Origin: Calothrix sp. MO_192.B10
Lineage (GTDB): Bacteria > Cyanobacteriota > Cyanobacteriia > Cyanobacteriales > Nostocaceae
NCBI GenBank assembly: GCA_030065055.1
Contig: JASJDS010000060.1
Span: 1-55,591 of the forward strand
Direction: 5' to 3'
Length of the DNA stretch: 55,591 nucleotides
Position 1 is the stretch's first letter. The number at the start of each line of letters is the position of its first letter. Shown one piece after another: positions 1-8,002 of this stretch. Both the position numbers and the translations under genes were made by a program. The notes under the pieces were generated by a model that did no database searches, was not told where the DNA came from, and worked only from the letters and a program-made list of their open reading frames with translations.

Positions 1-238
1 GGAGCATGGGAGCGGTTATCCCTCAGTAGGCTTACACGGCTGAGCCGTCCGCGTTTTCAGATATTAAATTATTTGCGGATCTCTCGATCAGTGCTTGGTT
101 TTTGCATATTAATCAAGAGATTATTCCCTAATGAATCAGGTTGATTTTAGCAAAAATTATGCATAAAACACATGAAAAAACGTTGACAATTGTCTACAAC
201 TGTTAAGTCTTGTCTACAAAAACAGTACCTAGGTCAAA
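1..238. other. Non-coding left edge with repeats beside a truncated gene
   Basis: I see no gene here. A short hairpin, ACGGCT-G-AGCCGT, lies near 38-50. TTGTCTACAA occurs twice, at 190-199 and 210-219, exactly 20 bp apart, and the first copy overlaps the palindrome GACAATTGTC at 185-194. Homology to the Uma2 gene begins at about 239, just after an in-frame TAG at 230-232. The repeats resemble paired protein-binding sites, such as those at a transposon end or in an operator, but I cannot assign them to a family. Confidence 0.4.
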
Positions 239-700
239 GCTCCTTCCGTTGTGGTTGAGTTACTTTCACTGGGAATAGAAAAAGAAGACTTGCGGCAAAC
301 TGTGCGGGAAATCAATCAGCCACCAACAAAATGGTCAGTCTACGAACAAATACTGAGAGTTACTTACTATATAGTATTTGATAGATACACAGAGCAACTG
401 CGGGTATTTCAACTAGTAGGCGATCGCTATAGCCAACTAAATCTGAGTCAGCCAAAAATATGGATACCAAGCCTAGAATTGGGGTTGGCAATGTGGCAAG
501 GTGCTTATCAAAATATAGAGCGATTATGGTTGCGTTGCTATGATACCAATGATAACTGGATTCCCACCTTAGAAGAGCGAGATATTCAACAAAATCAAAG
601 GTTGCAACAGGTGCAATTACAACTAGAGGAGGAACGTCAACGAGCAGAAAGATTAGCGCGAAAGTTAAGAGATATGGGGATTGATCCGGAAGAGGCTTGA
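239..700 (+). pseudogene. 5'-truncated Uma2-family nuclease fragment
   Basis: The readable frame matches the C-terminal half of the intact Uma2-family (DUF820) protein at 807-1712, starting at the equivalent of its VVELLSPG segment (here VVELLSLG). It continues through the PPTKW, YYIVFDRY, LRVFQLV and LGLxxWQG segments and ends in a charged coiled coil with LRDMGIDPEEA. About 135 N-terminal residues of the paralogue are missing, including the region that supplies part of the PD-(D/E)XK-like core. A GTG at 251 could start a 149-residue product, but an in-frame stop at 230-232 closes the frame upstream. I therefore read it as a remnant cut off by a deletion or insertion near position 238. Confidence 0.75.
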
Positions 701-806
701 GGAGTGGGTGGAGTCATGCGATCACTCTGTTGAACTCAGACTTATTCTAGAATAGGAAAGTCTCCTGGCTAATACCGCAAGCAATAAGTTCATCTGCGTC
801 ACCGCC

Positions 807-1712
807 ATGTACCAGACTGATCCGCCCCGTCCTCCCAGCGAAGTTCTACCGACCATGTATGATCGCAAGAGTGAAGATCCTCAGGATCTAGACATACCAG
901 AGCAGATTCACCCACCACCGCCTTGGGAAACCATGCCCACCATGTATGATCTTCCTAGTGAAGATCCACAGGAGCCTGGTTTACCGGACGAATTCCACGA
1001 CTTTCAGCCCCAATTATTGCGGGAAACCTGCCAACCCCCCAACTACCCAACAGAGGAGATGTTCATTGGTACAGATTTAAATTTGTACTACAATCCTCGT
1101 CATCGGTTGTGGTACAAAAGACCAGATTGGTTTTTAGTATTGGGTGTATCTCGCGCTCAACAGCAACAAAATATGCGGTTGAGTTATGTTGTTTGGCAGG
1201 AGGGAATGGCACCATTTTTAGTGGTTGAATTACTTTCACCAGGTACAGAAACAGAAGATTTGGGACAAACCCTGAGGGATGCCAACAAACCACCCACAAA
1301 ATGGCAAGTATACGAACAGAATTTGCGAATCCCCTATTATATCGTATTTGACCGCTATGAAAATCAGTTACGGGTATTCCAGTTAGTAGCAACCCAATAT
1401 CAAGCAGTAGAACTACCAGAACAGAAGTTTTGGTTTGAAGAAATGGAATTGGGGTTAGGGGTTTGGCAAGGAAACTATCAGCAAACAGAAGGTTTATGGC
1501 TGAGGTGGTATGATGCTACAGGTAATTGGATCCCAACTTCTGAAGAACGGGCAGAACAGGAGAGTCAAAGGGCAGAACAAGAACACCAACGGGCAGAACA
1601 GGAGAGTCAAAGGGCAGAACAAGAACACCAACGGGCAGAACAGGAGAGTCAAAGGGCACAAAGATTAGCACAAAGGTTGAGAGCCATGGGTATCAATCCA
1701 GATGAGGTGTAA
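807..1712 (+). CDS. Uma2 family endonuclease-like protein with repeats
   Basis: This 301-residue protein belongs to the Uma2/DUF820 family, which has a restriction-endonuclease-like fold and is greatly expanded in cyanobacteria; the biological role is unknown. The family core runs from about residue 85 to 250, with RPDWFLVLG, VVELLSPGT and YYIVFDRY segments that carry the acidic residues of the fold. The N-terminus is a proline-rich extension in which a PTMYD-x4-SEDPQ block occurs twice. The C-terminus is a highly charged coiled coil made of repeated AEQESQR/AEQEHQR units and ends LRAMGINPDEV, like the fragment upstream. The ATG at 807 gives the full extension. It stands alone on the plus strand beside two other nuclease-like genes. 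Confidence 0.85.
   Translation: MYQTDPPRPPSEVLPTMYDRKSEDPQDLDIPEQIHPPPPWETMPTMYDLPSEDPQEPGLPDEFHDFQPQLLRETCQPPNYPTEEMFIGTDLNLYYNPRHRLWYKRPDWFLVLGVSRAQQQQNMRLSYVVWQEGMAPFLVVELLSPGTETEDLGQTLRDANKPPTKWQVYEQNLRIPYYIVFDRYENQLRVFQLVATQYQAVELPEQKFWFEEMELGLGVWQGNYQQTEGLWLRWYDATGNWIPTSEERAEQESQRAEQEHQRAEQESQRAEQEHQRAEQESQRAQRLAQRLRAMGINPDEV
1549..1657 (+). repeat. 42-bp in-frame tandem repeat in the Uma2 gene
   Basis: Two complete 42-bp units (1549-1590 and 1591-1632) and a partial third unit (1633 to about 1657) encode 14-residue AEQESQR-AEQEHQR blocks. The units are almost identical at nucleotide level, which suggests recent expansion and likely length variation between strains. Confidence 0.9.
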
Positions 1713-1741
1713 TTTGGCAGGCTGATGAATGATTTTTGCCA

Positions 1742-1778
1742 GTCTAAAATTCAAAATCCAAAATCTAAAATCTAAAAT
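1742..1778. repeat. Heptameric short tandem repeat (TCTAAAA type)
   Basis: Several 7-bp units of the form TCAAAAT, CCAAAAT and CTAAAAT lie between two convergent genes. The same heptamer family recurs near 28203, 33480, 39984 and 55361. Such short tandemly repeated sequences are typical of heterocystous cyanobacterial intergenic DNA. Confidence 0.8.
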
Positions 1779-1786
1779 TCTATTAC

Positions 1787-2413
1787 TTAGATGGGTAAAT
1801 TTAATACAAATCCAGTCAACACATCTTCCCCAGATAAAGTGACTGGAAATGAAACAATTTCCACTTCTTGATTGAGACGATATATTTCTACCTGCTCATC
1901 TTGGGGATTAATTAACCAACCCAAACGCAAGCCACTGTTGAGATATTCCTGCATCTTCTCTTGTAGAGGTTTTAATGCATCTGTGCGTGACCTTAACTCA
2001 ATCACAAAATCGGGGCAAATGGGTGGGAATTTTTCTTGCTCCTCTGGGGTGAGTGCTTCCCATCGGTCTAATTTTATCCAAGCAGCATCAGGGGATCTAT
2101 CACCACCACCAGGAAGTTTAAAAATTGTGGAGGAACTAAAAACTTTACCTAAACCAGTTTGGCGATTCCAAATATTTAAATCAGTAATCAAATCTGCTTC
2201 GCGGTTTCCGCTTGTTCCTCCTACTGGGGGCATAATTATTAACTCTCCCTTAGCACTCCGTTCTAATGGAATATCTCGATTTACCTGACACAGATGCCAA
2301 AATTGCTCATCTGTAAGGTTGACAGTATCTAAGTTGAGAACAACAGGCATCATTTCTAGTGACTGAACCATACCACCGACCTTATGAAGCACAATAATAT
2401 TATTTTGAGCCAT
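1787..2413 (-). CDS. Uma2 family endonuclease-like protein
   Basis: This 208-residue protein is a standard-length Uma2/DUF820 member. Recognisable segments in order are LTDEQFWHLCQVN, RSAKGELIIMPP near residue 55, GDRSPDAAWIKLDRW, PPICPDFVIELRS and a C-terminal LGWLINPQDEQVEIYR. The SPDAAW and DFVIELRS segments carry the aspartate and glutamate of the PD-(D/E)XK-like fold. The family is annotated as a putative endonuclease but no substrate is established. It lies on the opposite strand to its neighbours and converges with the other Uma2 gene. An internal methionine (MPVVLNLD) is an alternative start, since the first 20 residues are not conserved-looking. Confidence 0.85.
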   Translation of the reverse strand: MAQNNIIVLHKVGGMVQSLEMMPVVLNLDTVNLTDEQFWHLCQVNRDIPLERSAKGELIIMPPVGGTSGNREADLITDLNIWNRQTGLGKVFSSSTIFKLPGGGDRSPDAAWIKLDRWEALTPEEQEKFPPICPDFVIELRSRTDALKPLQEKMQEYLNSGLRLGWLINPQDEQVEIYRLNQEVEIVSFPVTLSGEDVLTGFVLNLPI

Positions 2414-2451
2414 ATCTTTGAGATAATGCTATAAAACCAGCAGAAGAAGTA

Positions 2452-3384
2452 GTGAGTAAGCAAAAGTCCGACATCGGCAGCAAACGCCTAATTAGCTTAT
2501 CACCAAATCAATGGGTGCGTTGGCTCACAGACAACCGCGACTTAACGGTGCGAGAAATTCTCTCTTCGGACTTCCAATGGGTGGCGCGGGAAAATGATGT
2601 GCTTTTAAAAGTATATAGCCCCCAAGAAGGCGAGTTCCTACTGCTGAATGAATTACAACTACGGTATAGTTCCAAAATGCCCCAGCGCATCCGTGCTTAT
2701 GCAGCCTTGGCAGAGGAACGCTACAACTTACCAGTATATCCTGTATTAATTAATATCTTACCCATCTCTACTACTCAAGTAATTCCTAATTCCTATCATT
2801 CAGAGATTATGGGAATGACGGCTCATCAAGACTACCGAGTGATCAATTTGTGGGAAGTTGAAGCGAATTTAGTCTTTGAACAGCAACTATCAGCCTTGCT
2901 GCCATTTGTACCCATTCTGAAGAATGGTGCCAATGAGACTACAGTGCGCCAAGCGGTACAATTATTAAGGGCTGACGAACAGTTACAAGAATTAGAACCG
3001 TTATTATCTTTTTTTGCTAGCTTTGTGTTAGAGATACCTTTAGTGCAACAGATTATGAGGTGGGATATGAGTATATTAAGAGAATCACCTTGGTATCAAG
3101 AAATTTTAAAAGAAGGCTTGGAAAAAGGAGAAAAACAAGGGTTGCAACAAGGGTTACAACAAGGGTTACAACAAGGGTTACAACAAGGGTTACAACAAGG
3201 GTTACAACAAGAAGGAGTTAATTTAGTATCACGATTAATTCGGCGTAGGTTTGGTGTTATTTCATCCGCTACACAAACAAAAATCGAGGGGTTATCAACA
3301 CCTGATTTAGAGAATTTGGCAGAAGCACTGTTAGATTTCACAGAAATCAGTGATTTGGAGGAATGGCTAGAACAACATGGTTAG
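2452..3384 (+). CDS. Rpn/DUF4351-type recombination-promoting nuclease-like protein
   Basis: This 310-residue protein starts with GTG at 2452. Residues about 20-200 resemble the Rpn (PD-(D/E)XK, transposase_31-like) fold: a DFQWVAREND entry, a LLLNELQLRYSS strand, PQRIRAYAALAEERYNLPVYP and a hydrophobic PVLINILP strand. The C-terminal 60 residues (VSRLIRRRFG, LENLAEALLDF, LEEWL) match the DUF4351 tail common in cyanobacterial members. Between them is a run of GLQQ repeats. Related E. coli Rpn proteins promote RecA-independent recombination and cut DNA; that role is only inferred here. It follows a divergently oriented Uma2 gene and lies upstream of a fragment of a second copy. Confidence 0.75.
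   Translation: MSKQKSDIGSKRLISLSPNQWVRWLTDNRDLTVREILSSDFQWVARENDVLLKVYSPQEGEFLLLNELQLRYSSKMPQRIRAYAALAEERYNLPVYPVLINILPISTTQVIPNSYHSEIMGMTAHQDYRVINLWEVEANLVFEQQLSALLPFVPILKNGANETTVRQAVQLLRADEQLQELEPLLSFFASFVLEIPLVQQIMRWDMSILRESPWYQEILKEGLEKGEKQGLQQGLQQGLQQGLQQGLQQGLQQEGVNLVSRLIRRRFGVISSATQTKIEGLSTPDLENLAEALLDFTEISDLEEWLEQHG
3139..3210 (+). repeat. 12-bp tandem repeat encoding GLQQ units
   Basis: Six 12-bp units of the form GGGTTACAACAA run head to tail in frame; the first unit has TTG in place of TTA. They encode GLQQ repeats between the nuclease-like domain and the DUF4351 tail. The near identity of the units points to recent slippage expansion. Confidence 0.95.
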
Positions 3385-3440
3385 TACATTATATTTTAAG
3401 GGTTAGTGGGGCGATCGCTGACCGCTTTGATCATCATTCC

Positions 3441-3506
3441 CAGCAGATTATGAGATGGGACTTGAGTTTCTGGCGAATTGAACCAGAAATAAGCAAATTT
3501 CTATAA
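3441..3506 (+). pseudogene. Fragment of a second Rpn-type gene
   Basis: The plus strand reads QQIMRWDLSFWRIEPEISKFL and then a stop. This parallels QQIMRWDMSILRESPW in the intact gene just upstream (around 3050). No start or upstream homology remains, so it is a short relic of a duplicated or recombined paralogue. Confidence 0.6.
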
Positions 3507-3620
3507 TTTAAATGACCATGCCATTGCAAATCCATCGTAGGGGCGCATTGCGTGCGTCCTTATCATTGGTAAAATTCTTTTCAGAAACCTACCTAAAATA
3601 ACCCTGGCTATAACCTGGAG

Positions 3621-3854
3621 ATGAATATGACTACCCAAACAGTGGATGTCACTCAAGAATTAATAGCAAAGCTGCAATCCCTACCACCAGAGCAACAACA
3701 GACATTGTTAGACTTTGCTGATTTTTTAGTTCAGAAATATGGTAAACCCCAAGCTAGACAACAACGTGTACTCGGTTTACACCAGGGAGAGATTTGGATG
3801 AGTGAGGACTTCAACGATCCTTTACCAGATGAGTTTTGGACGGGTGAGCAGTGA
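3621..3854 (+). CDS. DUF2281-type antitoxin
   Basis: This 77-residue acidic protein has the short DUF2281 segment near its N-terminus (ELIAKLQSLPPEQQQTLLDFADFLVQKYG). Such proteins usually sit before PIN-domain toxins in cyanobacteria and act as VapB-like antitoxins that bind the toxin and repress the operon. The C-terminal half ends in an acidic tail (SEDFNDPLPDEFW), a plausible toxin-binding segment. The start at 3621 follows a GGAG sequence; a second ATG at 3627 is possible. Its last four bases overlap the GTG start of the toxin, which indicates translational coupling. Confidence 0.85.
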   Translation: MNMTTQTVDVTQELIAKLQSLPPEQQQTLLDFADFLVQKYGKPQARQQRVLGLHQGEIWMSEDFNDPLPDEFWTGEQ

Positions 3855-4237
3855 ATCTATTGTTAGATACCCATGTATTTATCTGGGCAGCAGGAAATCC
3901 AGAAAGGCTATCTGAGAATGTTAGAGAACTACTAACTGATGCCAGCAATACTTGGATGCTTAGTCTTGCTAGCATTTGGGAAATGCAAATTAAACTGCAA
4001 CTAGGTAAGCTGAACTTAAATTTATCTCTCCCTAGTTTGATAGAAAATCAACAGCGTGTAAATGCCCTACAACTTTTACCTATTGAGTTAACTTATATTT
4101 GGGGTTTAACCAATTTACCGAATCATCACCGCGATCCTTTTGACAGACTTTTAATTGCTCAAGCTATTGTTGAACAATTACCCATACTGAGTATTGATTC
4201 TGCTTTTGATGCTTATCCAATTCAAAGGTTGTGGTAA
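3851..4237 (+). CDS. vapC: VapC-like PIN-domain toxin
   Basis: This 128-residue protein is a complete PIN-domain ribonuclease of the VapC type. The metal-binding acidic residues are visible: D6 in LLLDTHVFIW, E44 in SIWEMQIKL, and D95 and D98 in HHRDPFDRLLIAQA. A final aspartate lies in ILSIDSAFDAY. The GTG start at 3851 overlaps the antitoxin stop as GTGA. VapC toxins typically cut tRNA or rRNA when freed from their antitoxin; the target here is unknown. The pair borders the polysaccharide cluster and may be a stabilising or recently gained module. Confidence 0.92.
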   Translation: MNLLLDTHVFIWAAGNPERLSENVRELLTDASNTWMLSLASIWEMQIKLQLGKLNLNLSLPSLIENQQRVNALQLLPIELTYIWGLTNLPNHHRDPFDRLLIAQAIVEQLPILSIDSAFDAYPIQRLW

Positions 4238-4328
4238 ATTTCACAACATACATAATTATTCCTTTTGCTCTGATCAAATTTATATTTATTGCCTAACTTA
4301 ATTAATTACAGGGTTATAAATAACTCTT

Positions 4329-4370
4329 ACAAATTACAAATTACGAATTACGAATTACGAATTACGAATT
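4329..4370. repeat. Heptameric repeat array upstream of the Wzt gene
   Basis: Two ACAAATT units (4329-4342) are followed by four ACGAATT units (4343-4370), all head to tail. The array ends 8 bp before the ATG of the ABC transporter gene, where the ribosome binding site would be. No clear Shine-Dalgarno sequence is visible between the array and the ATG. Confidence 0.95.
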
Positions 4371-4378
4371 ATCTTATA

Positions 4379-5638
4379 ATGTCTGACACTGTTATTCGCG
4401 TTGAGAATTTAGGAAAAAAATACATTATTGGACATCAGCAGCAAGAACGCTACACAGCACTGCGGGATGTAATTGCTAATGGTGCAAAAGGGTTGTTAAA
4501 ACCATTCCAAAGTGGAAAATCCAAAACCCAAAATAATTATGAGGAATTTTGGGCACTAAAGGATGTATCTTTTGAGATTAAGCAGGGTGACAGAGTTGGG
4601 ATAATTGGACGTAATGGTGCTGGAAAATCAACGTTATTGAAAATTCTCAGTAGAATTACGGAACCTACCCAAGGACGCATCAACATCAAGGGAAGAGTTG
4701 CGAGTTTATTGGAGGTGGGTACGGGGTTTCATCCAGAGTTGACAGGGAGGGAGAATATCTTTCTCAATGGTGCGATTTTGGGTATGAGTAAGGCGGAGAT
4801 TAAGCGTAAGTTTGATGAGATAGTTGCGTTTGCAGAAGTAGAAAAGTTCTTAGATACGCCGGTGAAGCGGTATTCTTCTGGGATGTATGTGCGATTAGCG
4901 TTTGCGGTGGCGGCGCATTTAGAGCCGGAGATTTTGATTGTGGATGAAGTGCTGGCTGTTGGGGATGCAGGGTTTCAGAAGAAGTGCATTGGGAAAATGG
5001 AAGAAGTAGGGAAAGAGGGGCGCACTATTCTATTTGTTAGTCATAATTTGGGTGTTGTACAAACCCTTTGCAACCGTGGTTTTTTTTTGAGCCAAGGAAC
5101 AGTACAGATAGATGATATGACAAGTAAGGTAGTTACTCATTATCTAGCAACACTCGAAAGTTCGGCATCTCAAAATTTATTAGAGCGTACTGATAGGCGT
5201 GGTAAAGGACTATTGCGATTAACTGCTATAAAAATTTCAACGGGAGATGACTACACCTCAACAACACTTTCTACAGGACATCCTGCCAGATTTGTGTTTT
5301 ATGTCACTAATCTTCGACCAAGGCTTTCATGCATCTTTACGCTCTACGATCAATATGGTCAACCTGTAATCAATTTCAATAGTGCGGTGCGTAGTCAGGA
5401 AGATATAACTGATCCACATATTGGCAATGCAATTGTGTGTGAACTAGATGAATTAGGACTTTTACCAGGTCGATACCGGATAAATGTAGCTCTGGTTAGT
5501 GATGGTGAATTACAAGATGCAGTTGAAGGTGCAGAGATTGTTGATGTTGAACAAGGCAATTTACGAGGGCGCCCTGTGCTTGGAAATACTGGATACGGTA
5601 ATGTTTGTATGTATCATCGATGGGTTCTACCAGCTTAA
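4379..5638 (+). CDS. ABC transporter ATPase for polysaccharide export (Wzt type)
   Basis: This 419-residue protein is a Wzt/RfbB-type ATPase. Walker A is GRNGAGKST (residues 77-85), the ABC signature is YSSGM (165-169) and Walker B is ILIVDE (185-190), followed by AVGD. Residues from about 250 form a beta-rich C-terminal domain of the kind that binds the glycan terminus in Wzt proteins with carbohydrate-recognition domains. The ATG at 4379 is preferred; an upstream extension would translate the heptamer repeat array. It heads the glycan cluster, 43 bp before the pyruvyl transferase gene. The permease partner (Wzm, ABC-2 type) is not beside it, which is unusual. Confidence 0.92.
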   Translation: MSDTVIRVENLGKKYIIGHQQQERYTALRDVIANGAKGLLKPFQSGKSKTQNNYEEFWALKDVSFEIKQGDRVGIIGRNGAGKSTLLKILSRITEPTQGRINIKGRVASLLEVGTGFHPELTGRENIFLNGAILGMSKAEIKRKFDEIVAFAEVEKFLDTPVKRYSSGMYVRLAFAVAAHLEPEILIVDEVLAVGDAGFQKKCIGKMEEVGKEGRTILFVSHNLGVVQTLCNRGFFLSQGTVQIDDMTSKVVTHYLATLESSASQNLLERTDRRGKGLLRLTAIKISTGDDYTSTTLSTGHPARFVFYVTNLRPRLSCIFTLYDQYGQPVINFNSAVRSQEDITDPHIGNAIVCELDELGLLPGRYRINVALVSDGELQDAVEGAEIVDVEQGNLRGRPVLGNTGYGNVCMYHRWVLPA

Positions 5639-5681
5639 GAACAAAGCAGTATTACCAATTCTTTCTTAACCAGACAACACC

Positions 5682-6677
5682 ATGAAAATTTGCTTATTCG
5701 ATCCAGGAGTTGAAAAAAATGACGGTACTCCTAGTGCCAATCTTGGAGATTTGATTATTCAAGAGTCAGTTGAACAAGAAATTCAAAGCCTGTTCAAGGT
5801 TAGTGAAATTGTTAGGATCTCAACTCATATATTTCCACAGGAGGAGCATATTGATTACGCACGTAATTGTCCTTTCGCATTTGTAGGGGGAACAAATTTA
5901 CTTAGTTCACAAATGAATCGTTACCGGAAATGGCAATTTTCCTGGCGACAACAGTTAAAGATTAGAAAAACTATTTTATTAGGTGTTGGTTGGCAAACTT
6001 ATCAAGATAAACCCAATTTTCAAACCGGGCTGATTTTGAAATCTATACTTTCAAATCATCTGATGCATTCAGTTAGAGACAGTTATACTGAAAGACAACT
6101 CCGTTCTATTGGCATCAAGAATGTATTAAATACGGGTTGTCCAACAATGTGGTCACTGGCAGATATTAAACCGCAGGAGATTACATCAGTTAAATCGGAC
6201 AATGCCTTGGTCATGGTAACTGACTATGCGAAGAATCCTGAATTGGACAAAAAGTTACTAGAATTAGTGCTTTCTAAATATCGAAAAGTATTTGCTTGGT
6301 CCCAAGGAAGAGGAGATTTTGAATACATCTCAGATCTAACTTCAAATTTAGAGAGATCAATAACGATTATCGAACATTCATATGATGCTTTTAAGCATTT
6401 TTTGAATTCAGGGATATGGTTTGACTACATTGGCACTAGATTACATGGTGGCATTAAGTGTTTGCATCATAAGCGGCGGGCATTAGTAATTGAGATTGAT
6501 AATCGGGCAAAAGAAATTTCCAAGGATACCAATTTACCAACTGCAGCTCGTGAAGAATTTGAAAAAATAAGCCAGTGGATTGATGGTTCAACTAGAACAA
6601 CTATCAACATAAACTTAGCAGCAATCAATCAGTGGCGAACTCAATTTAATAAGACTATTGCAACAAACAAGCAGTGA
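5682..6677 (+). CDS. Polysaccharide pyruvyl transferase family protein
   Basis: This 331-residue protein resembles the polysaccharide pyruvyl transferase family (CsaB/WcaK type, GT-B-like fold), which adds ketal-linked pyruvate from phosphoenolpyruvate to sugars of surface glycans. Supporting segments are the N-terminal NLGDLIIQESV, FVGGTNLLSS near residue 70, a LLGVGWQ strand and the C-terminal TRLHGGIKCLHHKRRALVIEIDNRAKEI, where the RLHGG motif is typical. It is codirectional with the Wzt gene and the following glycosyltransferase. The exact sugar acceptor cannot be read from sequence, and some family members may use other donors. Confidence 0.85.
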   Translation: MKICLFDPGVEKNDGTPSANLGDLIIQESVEQEIQSLFKVSEIVRISTHIFPQEEHIDYARNCPFAFVGGTNLLSSQMNRYRKWQFSWRQQLKIRKTILLGVGWQTYQDKPNFQTGLILKSILSNHLMHSVRDSYTERQLRSIGIKNVLNTGCPTMWSLADIKPQEITSVKSDNALVMVTDYAKNPELDKKLLELVLSKYRKVFAWSQGRGDFEYISDLTSNLERSITIIEHSYDAFKHFLNSGIWFDYIGTRLHGGIKCLHHKRRALVIEIDNRAKEISKDTNLPTAAREEFEKISQWIDGSTRTTININLAAINQWRTQFNKTIATNKQ

Positions 6678-6700
6678 CAGTGCTCCATTTCATCTCTACC

Positions 6701-7933
6701 ATGAACATTGCCTTTATTAGCTATGAGTATCCTCCAGATACATCAAATGGTGGTATTGCGACTTATATGTATCAAGTTGCTGCAATACTGCAACAACGCG
6801 GTCATTATGTAGAGGTATTTGCAGGTAGTCTTCATCGTTGTGAAACTCACATTGAAAATGGTATTGTTGTCCATCGGATTCAGGAACAAAACAATTTTCT
6901 GTTCTCGGAAAAGATAGGACGTTTATTTGCAGAACGCCATAGTACTGTAAGATTTGATGTATTGGAAGGACCTGAAATCAGTGCGTGTGCTTCTTGGGCC
7001 GTGCACCTTGTTCCAGATATTCCATTAGTAGTCAAACTCCATACACCTAGATTTTTAATTAACAAAATCAATTACGTTAAACCATTATTTCACCAAAAAC
7101 TTCGTTGGTATTTGGGAGGATTGCGTCGAGGGCAAAAGCCAACACCCTTCCCGAGCTATAACTACGATGTAACTACTGACATTGAGCGGTTACACACCTT
7201 GGATGCGGATGAAATAACCACGCCGTCTCAGGCATTAGGTGAAAAACTGATTGAAGCCTGGGATCTTCCTACCGAGAAGGTTGTGCATATCCCCAATCCC
7301 TACATCCCAAATACAGAGCTACTGGATATTCCAGTAGAAACTCAAACTAACACGATTACATTTGTGGGTAGGTTAGAAGTTCGCAAAGGTATTCTCGAAC
7401 TGGCACAGGCAATTCCATTAATTTTGAAACGGCATCCTGATGCCAGGTTCCGTTTTGTTGGTACACCTTTGCCATCTCCCCTACCAGGCTTAGATATGCA
7501 GGCATATCTGGAACGAAAACTGAAACGCTATCGGAATTCCCTGGAGTTTACAGGCCCGGTTGAATTGGAACATATTCCTAAAATCCTTGCAGTCACAGAT
7601 ATTTGTGTGTTTCCTAGCCGTTGGGAAAACTTTCCGAATGTTTGTTTAGAGGCAATGGCGGCAGCAAGAGGTATTGTAGGCAGCAGTGCTGGAGGTATGT
7701 CAGAGATGTTGGATCAGGGAAAAGCAGGACGATTAATTCCCCCATACAAATCCAAGAAAATTGCAGAAGCCGTTATTGAATTATTGAAAAATCCTGAATT
7801 ACGGATGAAACTTGGAGAAGCAGCACGTGATAGAGTTTTATCGGAATATAATCTGGAGCGAATTGGTGCATTGCAAGAAGTTAGTTATCAAAGAGCGATA
7901 AAGCTTAGACAGCATTTAGGCGCAAGAAAATAG
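6701..7933 (+). CDS. Glycosyltransferase family 4
   Basis: This 410-residue GT-B enzyme has the glycine-rich N-terminal NGGIATYMYQVA, a VGRLEVRKGI segment that opens the C-terminal Rossmann domain, and the family E-x7-E region in FPSRWENFPNVCLEAMAAARG. It probably transfers a sugar from a nucleotide donor during repeat-unit assembly on the cytoplasmic face of the membrane. The ATG at 6701 gives the expected N-terminus MNIAFISYEYPP. A GTG at 6674, overlapping the upstream stop, would add nine residues that do not fit the fold. It lies 23 bp after the pyruvyl transferase gene. Confidence 0.92.
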   Translation: MNIAFISYEYPPDTSNGGIATYMYQVAAILQQRGHYVEVFAGSLHRCETHIENGIVVHRIQEQNNFLFSEKIGRLFAERHSTVRFDVLEGPEISACASWAVHLVPDIPLVVKLHTPRFLINKINYVKPLFHQKLRWYLGGLRRGQKPTPFPSYNYDVTTDIERLHTLDADEITTPSQALGEKLIEAWDLPTEKVVHIPNPYIPNTELLDIPVETQTNTITFVGRLEVRKGILELAQAIPLILKRHPDARFRFVGTPLPSPLPGLDMQAYLERKLKRYRNSLEFTGPVELEHIPKILAVTDICVFPSRWENFPNVCLEAMAAARGIVGSSAGGMSEMLDQGKAGRLIPPYKSKKIAEAVIELLKNPELRMKLGEAARDRVLSEYNLERIGALQEVSYQRAIKLRQHLGARK

Positions 7934-8002
7934 CTCCTTCGTGACAGGAACATCAAGATATAATTCTTCAAATATAAAACCTCAATAAGGTTATTTACAA
8001 TC

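Noticed and set aside
1063-1392. Minus-strand frame of 109 codons
   Set aside because: It lies wholly inside the Uma2 gene on the other strand, whose protein has clear family motifs.
3139-3210. Possible CRISPR array
   Set aside because: The units are 12 bp with no spacers and lie in frame inside a coding region. The heptamer arrays at 4329, 39984 and 54021 also lack spacers.
3096-3341. Minus-strand frame with repeated CNPC units, looking like a cysteine-rich metal-binding protein
   Set aside because: It is the exact complement of the 12-bp GLQQ repeats of the Rpn-type gene, so the cysteine pattern is an artefact of the tandem repeat.
6674-6700. GTG start overlapping the pyruvyl transferase stop for the GT4 gene
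   Set aside because: The overlap is attractive, but the added residues precede a normal MNIAFISYEYPP start that fits the GT-B fold better.
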